Shown here: positions 32,029 to 40,400 of the stretch, one piece after another
Numbering within the stretch: position 1 is the first letter of the stretch
Layout of the letters: the number at the start of each line of letters is the position of its first letter
Made by a program: the position numbers and the translations under genes
Notes under the pieces: generated by a model
Told to the model about the DNA's origin: nothing
What the model saw: only the letters and a program-made list of their open reading frames with translations
Database searches by the model: none
Source: Bacillota bacterium
GTDB taxonomy: Bacteria > Bacillota > Clostridia > Christensenellales > Aristaeellaceae
NCBI GenBank assembly: GCA_023460055.1
Contig: JAEWRJ010000072.1
Coordinates: 1 to 42,262, forward strand
Length of the DNA stretch: 42,262 nt
Direction of reading: 5' to 3'

Positions 32029-32640
32029 TTAATAGGTGTAGGTGATGTTAAGCCCGGCATCAGCAGGGTCAACCGAGAAGGACAGGCCGCTGAGGCGTTC
32101 GCTGATCGCCGTTTGAGCCGCCGCTGCAGAGTCTGCCGCCGCGTCTTCCGCGTTTTGCTCGGCCGTTTCCGCTGCGCCCTTGGCCGCTTCGGCCGCTTCC
32201 TTGGCTGCCTCCGCATCAGCCAGGGTCACTAAAATGCCAGCGGCGAGCTGGTTGATCTCATCCACGTAGTCCGGGATCGGGGCCGGCGCGGCGCCCGCGG
32301 CGGGCAATCCCGGGCGAACATAGGTATTGACGCGAGGGGACTTTCGGACCACATCGCCCTGCGTGTAGGTGATGACTGCCTGTCCGTGCCCGGAGTAAGC
32401 TGTCACAACCTGGGAGATCATCCAGGTGAGGGTATTGCCGGAGATCTGGATCTTGGTTGGAGGCACCGGGTAAACACCCGGATCATCAGGCCGCTTGTAG
32501 CTGATTGTCACCGCGCCGCCCGGCCACTCCGCCAGCCAGGCCGTGATATCAAACTGCAGCTCGACGGCGTCATTCTCGCCCTGATTGCCCAGCGGAATAA
32601 TGGCTCCATCCTGCAGCGTATCGGGATTGTATACGTCCAT
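32029..32640 (-). CDS. Phage baseplate/tail accessory protein with alanine-rich coiled coil
   Basis: A 203-residue protein. Residues 1-110 are beta-rich (AVELQFDITAWLAEWPGGAVTISYKRPDDPGVYP), like the N-terminal domain of phage upper-baseplate or BppU-type proteins. Residues 115-180 are Ala/Glu-rich and helical (ADAEAAKEAAEAAKGAAETAEQNAEDAAADSAAAA), a likely trimeric coiled coil. It sits directly before the DGR target, so it may be the anchor for that receptor-binding protein. ATG at 32640 is the first Met. Confidence 0.65.
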   Translation of the reverse strand: MDVYNPDTLQDGAIIPLGNQGENDAVELQFDITAWLAEWPGGAVTISYKRPDDPGVYPVPPTKIQISGNTLTWMISQVVTAYSGHGQAVITYTQGDVVRKSPRVNTYVRPGLPAAGAAPAPIPDYVDEINQLAAGILVTLADAEAAKEAAEAAKGAAETAEQNAEDAAADSAAAAQTAISERLSGLSFSVDPADAGLNITYTY

Positions 32641-32666
32641 AGTGACTCCTTTCGGGCGCTGCCCGC

Positions 32667-33140
32667 TTATTTCTGCGCTTTATTGATCTCCAGCTTTTGG
32701 GTGACTTCCGCCGGTAGCTCGGCCTTAACAGCTTCCAGGGCCTCTTGCGCGGTCTGGAGCTGCTGGCTGGCCATTATCCGCTGTTCCTTTTCCGCGATCA
32801 GCTGCTGCCTCGTGGCCTTGAGCTCCGCCTTGGCGGCTTCCAGTTCTTCCTTGGCGGCGTCAAACCCCTTTTGCAGGTCAGCCATCTGATCCAGCACCAG
32901 ATCAGCGTCCGACGGTCGATACAGCAGCAGCTCCAGGTCGACGATGGCGGTGAAGCCCTTATAAGTCTTGTAACCATCATCAATATCGATCACGCCGCAG
33001 GCCAGCGCCTTGACATCCTCCTCGGATAGCCCGCCCTTGACGGCAATGGCGATAGTCGGCCGCGTTTGTCCATTGATCTCGCCCTGTCCCTCGGTGACGC
33101 ACATCGCCTCGATTCTCCTGCCTTTTGCCTTGATTCTCAT
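32667..33140 (-). CDS. Phage protein with C-terminal coiled coil, unknown
   Basis: A 157-residue protein. Residues 1-80 are a small mixed domain (EAMCVTEGQGEINGQTRPTIAIAVKGGLSEEDVKALACGVIDI); residues 85-150 form a long charged coiled coil (DLQKGFDAAKEELEAAKAELKATRQQLIAEKEQRI). Position between the tail spike and the baseplate-like protein suggests a tail accessory; no family recognised. Confidence 0.6.
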   Translation of the reverse strand: MRIKAKGRRIEAMCVTEGQGEINGQTRPTIAIAVKGGLSEEDVKALACGVIDIDDGYKTYKGFTAIVDLELLLYRPSDADLVLDQMADLQKGFDAAKEELEAAKAELKATRQQLIAEKEQRIMASQQLQTAQEALEAVKAELPAEVTQKLEINKAQK

Positions 33141-33162
33141 AGTTTCCCCTCCTATTTCAATC

Positions 33163-36003
33163 TTAGTAGACTGCCGCGTCGGCCTGGTTAACCAGCGCGA
33201 TCAGGAAGCACTGGGCCACGATGCGGCTTAGTGAGTTTGGTATGATTTCGATGGTATGCCAGGCGTCCCGGGTCACCTTGCCGGCCGTTTTAGTCAGATG
33301 CTCGGTGATATCATGCGATATCCGCGAGGTCCAGGTACCAATGGTCACGCCGTCCACCTTGACGCTGGCGGCCGTTGCCGTTGGGCCCTGGTAGATGCCG
33401 TAGACCAGCGCGTGGGTGTGATCGGCCAGCGTCACGGTATGGCTGTGCGCGGCGATCGATACGCTGTGGGTGTGCTGATTCAAGCCGTGCACATGCGAGC
33501 CGACGACGTGCGTATGACTTTGCATGCTATGCGTATGGCTCGATACTCCATGCGTATGGCTGTCGACTTGGTGCCGATGGCTCGGGCCTGTGTGGTTATG
33601 AGATATGCCGTTTTCAGCGTAGGCACCCCCGGTGTTTCCGGTTCCGGAATAGTTGGTGTATGGTTGGCTCTCTCCCGTGGAGCTGAGGCCGCCGGATCCT
33701 GTATTGGCCGTGCTCGGGCCGCCGGTGTCGAACTCTCCCGATGCCTTGGTATTGCGTCCGGCGCTGTCCTGTCCGCTGGTTACGGTCGCCCCGCCTCCGG
33801 ACTCACTGGTAACTGATGTTCCGCCCCCGGCCGCCGCGCCCGTCTCGTAAGCCCTGAAGGCTTCCAGTACAAACGATAGCTTCAGGCTCTGGATCCCCAC
33901 CAGCTCCGCCGGCACGAATATCCGGAAGATCACCGGGTTGCTCGGATCCGCGTTTTCAGCGGTGTGATAGGGGTACATCTGCGTAAACTCGCTGATCTGC
34001 GAGTTTTTGAGCATCAGCTTGGTCGCCTTGATGCCTCCGCTTGGGTCAACCCAGAACGGCGCTGTCTCTTTTGTCTCGCCTCCGGCGATCAGGCGGATAT
34101 CCGGATCCATGTTGGTCAAGCGCATGTAGCTGGCGCCGCCGCCTGTAACCAGGTCAAATCCGCCGCCGGACCTGATTTTGAGATGCCCATCGGCATATAC
34201 ATCAATGCCCGCTTTGGACAGGCCAATGGAGGAAGTTTTAAGGTTGCCCAGATCCGTGTCGATCTGCCCCGTCCAGCTGCTGTCAATGATGCAGCGTAGG
34301 ATACCGGGCGAGGTAATATCGGCCACATTGACCGAGATCTCCTTGGTTCCGATGTGCGCCGGGTCCGCGTTAAAGGCGGCGTCTCCGGCGGCATCACCGC
34401 TGATCTTTTCCCAGCGCACGTCCGCGTCCGGAAGATCATCCGTTACGTCAATGCCCTCGTCATAGATCGTCAGCCGGGCCATGGTGACCGGATTATGAAC
34501 GTCGAGCATCGTGCCCTTGCTCAGCTCCATCACCATCTGCTGGCCGAGGGAATTATTAAGAACCTCAGTGATCACCTCCGGCACCAGGTGCGTCACGCCG
34601 ATGGTGTGTGCCATGATCTTGGTGCCGCTGATGCTGTATGCCAGGATCTCGCTGCCGCTGAATCCCTTCCCGGTGCCGAACGTTCTCCACTCCCAGGTGC
34701 CATCCGGGTTCTTGGCGTCGGCGATCGCCAGGATGCCGGGGCCGATGTAGAGAGCGCCGTAATCCGGGCTTGATTCGTTGGTATTTTCCAGCAATGCGCC
34801 TTTTCCTGCGATGACCGATGCGTTTTGATAGCTGCCGGACGCGATCAGGCGCGTGGTCAGCAGGTCGATCTCGCCGCGTAGCGTGCGGGCGCGCACATGG
34901 CCGTCATGGTCGAGTATCTTTCGCACAAGCTCGGTGGTGCGCACGAAGGAGCTGAAGCCCTGGAAGAGCCCGTCTGTGCCGGTTTCGGCCAGCGTGACAC
35001 TGATCACATTGTCCGTCAGGCAGTCCGTCTCCACCTCCATCGCTCGCAGCTTGACGTTTTGGCCGAGGAACTCGTGGTGCACGGTGACGGTGTCGCCCTC
35101 ATCCACGCGTTCCAAATCCTTATACCAGCTGTATTGCCGGCTGCCGCGCACGCGGACCATGTTGATCCGTACCGTCAGCTTGGGCTTGTCGAGTTTATCA
35201 AGCTCCTCAAGCCCCTTTTGCATCAGGATCTCGGGATCCTCGTCATCGTCAAAGGTGACATAGCCCTCGCGGACAAAGGCGTATTTGCTAAGCGCGTCGC
35301 TGTCCAGATAGTTATTGCCGCCGTTGATGCTTTCAAAGTTTGCGCCCTGATAACCCAGCACATGCAGCCGGGTGACCACCTCGTTGATATCTTCGGTCAT
35401 CTCAACGCCGTCGATGTTCTTGCCCACGCGGATCTGCAAGCCGCGGTCTGCGCCCGACTGCTCGCGCAGGCTGATCGTCCAATTATCGGGCACGATTTCG
35501 CCGCCCCAGCGGTCGATGATCTGCTCCAGCGCGGCGGTCCTGGGTACCTCTAATAGATCCAGATACTCCAGTTTTTCAGCGTCGACATCCACCGTGCCGG
35601 GCGTGAAAGGCGTGCCGGCCAGCACCTGCGTCAGCGCTTGGGTACCCGTGATGCCGTCAATGGTCGCCTCATCCTCGGCGGTCTCGATGTTCACGATGTA
35701 GCTGTGCCGCAGGTCGTACATCACGTGCGGGGCTTCCAGGCTGATGGCCCGCTTGCCGGCACGCTCCCGGCGGCTGGGGATGGTAATGCGGTAAAACTGG
35801 CCATTGTAGCAGATCAGCCGGTCGGCGATCAGCAGGTTGGCGTTTTTCTCAGTCCATGGGCATGTCAATCGCAAAGATCTGTCGCCGTTGACGCGGCGGA
35901 TCAGCCGGGCCTCGGTCGCGTCGTGAATGATGCCCAGGCCGTGGGTGTCACGGGCCGCCAGCGCCTGCGCGGGGGTGAGATTATGCGGGTGAATGGCCAG
36001 CAT
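33163..36003 (-). CDS. Phage tail spike/endopeptidase tail-family protein with HxH repeats
   Basis: A 946-residue protein. The N-terminal ~370 residues resemble the prophage endopeptidase tail family/minor structural protein (LIRRVNGDRSLRLTCPWTEKNANLLIADRLICYNGQFYRI). The middle (430-720) is beta-rich fibre. Residues about 798-862 carry nine HxH motifs, seven at 7-residue spacing, as in metal-binding trimeric tail fibres such as the T4 gp37 tip. It follows the distal tail protein gene and precedes the coiled-coil proteins; it likely forms the tail tip/hub. ATG follows AGGAGGCC. Confidence 0.75.
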   Translation of the reverse strand: MLAIHPHNLTPAQALAARDTHGLGIIHDATEARLIRRVNGDRSLRLTCPWTEKNANLLIADRLICYNGQFYRITIPSRRERAGKRAISLEAPHVMYDLRHSYIVNIETAEDEATIDGITGTQALTQVLAGTPFTPGTVDVDAEKLEYLDLLEVPRTAALEQIIDRWGGEIVPDNWTISLREQSGADRGLQIRVGKNIDGVEMTEDINEVVTRLHVLGYQGANFESINGGNNYLDSDALSKYAFVREGYVTFDDDEDPEILMQKGLEELDKLDKPKLTVRINMVRVRGSRQYSWYKDLERVDEGDTVTVHHEFLGQNVKLRAMEVETDCLTDNVISVTLAETGTDGLFQGFSSFVRTTELVRKILDHDGHVRARTLRGEIDLLTTRLIASGSYQNASVIAGKGALLENTNESSPDYGALYIGPGILAIADAKNPDGTWEWRTFGTGKGFSGSEILAYSISGTKIMAHTIGVTHLVPEVITEVLNNSLGQQMVMELSKGTMLDVHNPVTMARLTIYDEGIDVTDDLPDADVRWEKISGDAAGDAAFNADPAHIGTKEISVNVADITSPGILRCIIDSSWTGQIDTDLGNLKTSSIGLSKAGIDVYADGHLKIRSGGGFDLVTGGGASYMRLTNMDPDIRLIAGGETKETAPFWVDPSGGIKATKLMLKNSQISEFTQMYPYHTAENADPSNPVIFRIFVPAELVGIQSLKLSFVLEAFRAYETGAAAGGGTSVTSESGGGATVTSGQDSAGRNTKASGEFDTGGPSTANTGSGGLSSTGESQPYTNYSGTGNTGGAYAENGISHNHTGPSHRHQVDSHTHGVSSHTHSMQSHTHVVGSHVHGLNQHTHSVSIAAHSHTVTLADHTHALVYGIYQGPTATAASVKVDGVTIGTWTSRISHDITEHLTKTAGKVTRDAWHTIEIIPNSLSRIVAQCFLIALVNQADAAVY

Positions 36004-36022
36004 GGCGGCCTCCTTTTGATTA

Positions 36023-36832
36023 TTAGCTGCGCTCGATCACCAGGATGTGCGCGGTCAGGTTTGGGTTGACGCCGGAAAACGTGAGCAGGGGATCGCGGCC
36101 GATGGCTGCGTAATCGCCTGATATGTTGGGCACCGGCGTCCGGATACCCTCCACCTTGTCGTAAACCTGCATCGCCTCCGCGTCCAGCCAGACGGCGCTT
36201 GTCACCGGCAGGCCGGGGATCGTCAGGCCTCCGGAGCCGCCGATCGTCAGGCTGTCCCAGCTGCCAATCAGCAGCATGTATACCTCAGGGGGGTAGGGTG
36301 ATGTGCCGTCATGGATGGCAACGCTGCCGGTGACGGTCCCACTGCCCTGCAAGGCCAGGTTGTGCCCGGCGTTGTTCTCTGTGATCTGCTCGGGGATGGG
36401 CAGCGCCTGGCTGGGGATCCATCCGGCGGATACGCCCAGCACGCGCAGGCGGCAGGGCGGGTTGGCCATGAATTTAACCCGGAATCGCAGCCATTCCTCC
36501 ACCACGTCCGTGGCCACCACCTCGGACACGTGCCCGCGGAAGTGATGGTCCGGCAGATCAGAGAGGATCAGGTGATCCGCGTCCCACAGGGTTTTGGAGA
36601 TGGCCCGGTGGCGGCGGAGGATGTCCTTTTCGTCGTCACCGGTGATGGCCATGTTGATGGTGATGGTCGCGGGTTTGAAGTTGCGCTGCGCGTCCCGCAG
36701 AGCGGTCATGCGGCCGGGGATCTGCGCGCTGCCGTAATCGGCCGGGGCCAGCAGCGGCACGTCCCAGTCCATCACATGAAGATCCAGGACGCTGTCGCTG
36801 CGCCAGCTGCCGATTTTGATGTAGTCGTACAT
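36023..36832 (-). CDS. Phage distal tail protein (Dit)
   Basis: A 269-residue protein. Residues 1-125 follow the Dit N-terminal ring pattern (MDWDVPLLAPADYGSAQIPGRMTALRDAQRNFKPATITINMAITG, then LSDLPDHHFRGHVSEV), and the C-terminal half is a beta-rich domain (GTVTGSVAIHDGTSPYPPEVYMLLIG). Dit hexamers link the tail tube to the tip. It lies after the tape measure gene and before the tip protein gene, the usual order. Confidence 0.8.
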   Translation of the reverse strand: MYDYIKIGSWRSDSVLDLHVMDWDVPLLAPADYGSAQIPGRMTALRDAQRNFKPATITINMAITGDDEKDILRRHRAISKTLWDADHLILSDLPDHHFRGHVSEVVATDVVEEWLRFRVKFMANPPCRLRVLGVSAGWIPSQALPIPEQITENNAGHNLALQGSGTVTGSVAIHDGTSPYPPEVYMLLIGSWDSLTIGGSGGLTIPGLPVTSAVWLDAEAMQVYDKVEGIRTPVPNISGDYAAIGRDPLLTFSGVNPNLTAHILVIERS

Positions 36833-36860
36833 ATTTCCCCTTTCATTTAGACGATTGTTT

Positions 36861-36869
36861 TGGTATATT
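36861..36869 (+). promoter_or_regulatory. Extended -10 promoter of the opposite-strand tail-region gene
   Basis: TGGTATATT (TGn then TATATT) lies 27 bases before the rightward gene at 36896; TTTCAT at 36841-36846 is a weak -35 at 17 bases. Confidence 0.5.
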
Positions 36870-36895
36870 GTTTTCCAAGAAAGGAGGTGAAATAA

Positions 36896-37222
36896 ATGGG
36901 ATTTAAGGTTACTGGTTTAGACTCTCTCCAGAAGCAGTTCGACGGTATGATTCGTAAAGCTAATGCGTTGGACGGCGAGCACAAAGTCGAATTTAGTAAG
37001 TTGTTTCCCGAGGAGTTCATGCGGAAGCATACCGACTACAGTTCGATCAATGATTTCTTCGACGCAACCGGTCTCAAGGTCGATTCACAACAGGACTTTG
37101 ATGACCTGTCTGAAGATGAACTTGACATCAAGGTCCAGGAACTGACTAATTTCAACTCTTGGAAAGATTTCGCGGGCGAAGCAGCTGCGGAATACTTCTC
37201 GAAGAAACTCGGCCTCTCGTAA
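36896..37222 (+). CDS. Small phage cargo gene on the opposite strand (moron-like)
   Basis: A 108-residue acidic protein with phrases PEEFMRKHTDYSSINDFFDATGLKVDSQQDFDDLSEDELDIKVQELT and SWKDFAGEAAAEYF. It resembles small proteins seen in other Bacillota prophages, but I know no function. The ribosome binding site AAAGGAGGTG is near perfect, its own promoter lies upstream, and a 15-bp hairpin follows. All neighbours run the other way, so it is probably expressed from the silent prophage, as morons are. Base use is AT-richer than the tail genes. Confidence 0.7.
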   Translation: MGFKVTGLDSLQKQFDGMIRKANALDGEHKVEFSKLFPEEFMRKHTDYSSINDFFDATGLKVDSQQDFDDLSEDELDIKVQELTNFNSWKDFAGEAAAEYFSKKLGLS

Positions 37223-37234
37223 CGCTACTGGATG

Positions 37235-37270
37235 CAAGACAGCCGCCCTCTCTACAGGGCGGCTGTCTTG
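37235..37270. terminator. 15-bp perfect hairpin after the opposite-strand gene
   Basis: CAAGACAGCCGCCCT (37235-37249) pairs with AGGGCGGCTGTCTTG (37256-37270) around CTCTAC. It lies 12 bases after the rightward gene and 7 bases before the end of the leftward small ORF. It has no T-run on either strand, so if it stops transcription it may need Rho or act by stem alone. Confidence 0.55.
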
Positions 37271-37277
37271 CTCCGGA

Positions 37278-37409
37278 TTACTTGCGCATCCTTTCACACT
37301 TGACGGCCTTACGGATCCCTGTTTCGATTGCCTCAATGATCGCCTCTGCTGCCACTTCCCCATCAAAGACAACGTTGATGGTTAGATCCTTTGCCTGAAA
37401 CTTATCCAT
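37278..37409 (-). CDS. Small phage ORF after the tape measure
   Basis: A 43-residue ORF (FQAKDLTINVVFDGEVAAEAIIEAIETGIRKAV). The ATG lies five bases after the tape measure stop, with GGAGG of that gene's last codons as the ribosome binding site. Function unknown; a small tail accessory or chaperone-like role is only a guess. Too short for confident recognition. Confidence 0.55.
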   Translation of the reverse strand: MDKFQAKDLTINVVFDGEVAAEAIIEAIETGIRKAVKCERMRK

Positions 37410-37413
37410 GTTT

Positions 37414-40400
37414 CTACCTCCACATATCTCTCTGTATGGATCTCATCCGCTCCTCGAATCCGTCGATGATCCGGTCAATGTCGCTGTCGTCTCGGATCAC
37501 CGCGCCGCTGAGGTCGATGCTGTACTGTGTGCCGCCCTCCGCCTGGCGGTCGGCCATCGCCTGCAGCACGCTTTCAAGCTGCTCCGCGGTGATGCCCTGC
37601 ACAGCGCCAAGGCCGCCGGTACCTGTCTGCAGCGTGGGATCGGCCAGCAGGTCGCCCAGGCCGATCACGCCGGCGCCAAGGGCTTTATTGAGCGCGTTGA
37701 TGCCCGCCAGGGTGTCATTGAGCTGCTGCTGTTCAAGCCTCAGCGCCTCATCGCGCTGCAGGCGTTCCAGCTCTTCGGTCAGCTCGCGGCGCTCCCTGGC
37801 GCTGCGTGTCTGCCGGATCCTCTTTTCGAGATCCGCGACATTATCCTGGTAATCCTCCGCCCGTGCCGCCTCTTGCTTGGCCGCGAAGGCCGCTGATAGC
37901 GACGAAGACACGGAGGCCAGGAAGTCCGCGCCCAGCTGCTGCTGCAGCTTGTAGTTTTGCTGGATAGAGGAGATCTCCTCGCGCTGGTTTTCCTGCAGCT
38001 GAGCCATCAGCTTGTTGTGCGCCTCAGATCTAGCCTGCTGCTCCTCCTGAGACAGCGCGTCATACCCGGCCTGCTCGGCGTCGATTAGGGCTTTGTACTT
38101 CTTTTCGATGGCGTCGACGCGCTTGTCCAGCTCCGTCTCGTCATAGTACGGGCGCCAGCTGCCCGTCAGCTCCAGCATCCGCTGGTATTCGGCATCATAG
38201 CCGTTGATGGCCGCCCGCAGGTTGGCCTGTTCCTGGGCCACGCGGGCCAGGGTAGCATTGATGCCGGCGGAGTAGTCGGGCGCAGGCGCAGCTTTATTGC
38301 CGCCTCCTCCGCCCCCGCCCCCGCTGCCTTTCTTAGGCGGATCCATGGCCGTCCAGACATCGCCGGGGATGTAGCCCATGCCGGAGATCCTGGCCAGGGT
38401 TTCTTCTACGCGGGGGTTTGCGGCGGGTGTCACTGCCGCAGGGTTAAGAATCTCATTGATCACGCCGGCATTATAGCTGTCGGAGTAAGCGGTTCCCACT
38501 GTATTGCCTGCGCCTTTGACGGCCGCGACAATGGATTTTGATGTATTAACCACCGTGTCACGGATGTTGTGCACGATGTTGATCATTGACTTGGCCGGCG
38601 AAGCAATGCCAAGCCCCTGCTTGGTGCCCGCTTCCATCTGCTTGCCCAGATATACGCCGGCAGCTCTGACCTGAGGGCCCTGGGCGCGCGCCTGCGCGGC
38701 CAGATCCCGGCCTGCCTGAGCGCCGATCGCCCCCATGGCTGCCGGAAGGTTGCCAACAGGGCCGGTCAGGGTGTCCTCTATGTGGACTTCCTCTTCCTCG
38801 GCGCCTGTGTTGGCGCCGTCGACAAGCGCCCCTCCGGCGTCTTGCCCGGCTTGGTTCAGATCGTTCTTGAGCTGAGGGGGAGGGGTGAGGGTGTCCCAGA
38901 TGTGAACCTCTTCCTCTTCCGCCGCATTGTTAGCCGCATCGATCGCGCTCTTAGCCGCCGCGGCTGCATCCTGGGCCGCCTTGCTGTTTGCCGGGTCCGT
39001 TTCAGTCGTCAGTTCGTAGTCACGCACAGGGGCATCGCTGAGCGTCTTGTCAAAGCTCTCTTTATATACGTCGGCATTTTTCGTTCCAGCTTCCGCTTCG
39101 ATCTGAGTTAGAGATTCTCCGCGGCCTGTTGCCTGATAATCGCCTTCCGCAGTCAGATAATCCTTATTCGCGAAGCTCTCAAGCTGCTCATACTGCTGCA
39201 GCATATCCTGATACTGCTGCGGAAGCTCAAGCCCCTCCGTGTTAAAGATGCCCTGCAGCTTGATCAGGTCGTCATAGATTCCTTTGAAGTTTTCAACGAA
39301 CTTCCTGGCCGAATCAGATGAGAGCTCTAAAGACGCCCCTTCATTCACCAGGCTCTGATCAGCGGCAAGCTCCACCGCGGTCAGGCCCCGGGTCTTATCA
39401 GACCAAGCCTTCGCCCTTTGGATCTCGGCCCGGTAATTGTCCATCGTTTCGCCGTAGTAGGCCTGATCGGCGATGTTCAGCCCGCGCTGGATAACACGCG
39501 CCTCTTTTTGCCCATACGCTTCGCGCGCCTGTGCCATCAGCGCGTTGTATTGTTCGTCTACGCTGGAGTACTGGTTTTTATCGTAGTAGTTGTTGAGGCG
39601 CATTTTCTCGGCCTGATAGACCGCGTCCTCAAATACCTTGTCAACCGCCTGGCGGCCTTCCTCTTCGATCTTTTTGCGTTCAGCCTCAAGGGCGAGTACG
39701 CTGTCAGCACTCAGGCCGCCGGCCCGTGCGCGCTGAATAAAGGCGCTGTCTCGCGCCTGTTCGTCAATGGAAGTTGCCTTCTGGACCAGGTCAAACAGCT
39801 CTTTTTGCAGGCGTATGACGCGCTCCACATCCTCGGGATCAGGCTCTCCGTCACCCGCGAGCGCGTCTTTCACGGCTTTTCTTAGTTCCTCACCCTTGGC
39901 CGCCATTTCGCTGTCAAGCCCGCTGAACCACTGGCTCGTGCTGAGCTTGAACTCTTCACCTTCGCCCGGATCAAACAGCTGGTTGAGGCTTGTCACGATC
40001 CGTTCCCGGCCCTTGTCCAAAGACTGTTCCGCGGCGTCTATCAGGCTGTCGACATCGCCGGGTAAACCGGCCAGGCTGCTTGTGTCGCCCGTGACCGTGA
40101 ATGTGTACACCTTTGTCGACAGCTGGTTATGCAGGCCGCTAAAGTTGTCCCACGCAGCCTTGGCGGCATCGCTGGCGCTTATCAATCCGCTGGTTTCGAT
40201 AACCGGCTTCCCGAACCCCTCAGCGATGATCTTTTGCACCTCGCTGGCCGACAGCTCAATGTCGCCAAACAGCTCACTTGTGCGTTCCAGCACGGACTTG
40301 TCATAATCCTTAGCCGCGGCAATGCCGATGCCGGCAATGGCTGCCGCGCCGGCGAGGCCCAGGGCGATCAGCCCGCCCGGCCCGCTCAGCACACCCACCA

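Noticed and set aside
33470..33610. Short tandem DNA repeats resembling a CRISPR array
   Set aside because: They are the 21-base codon periods of the HxH motifs within an open tail gene; no spacers.
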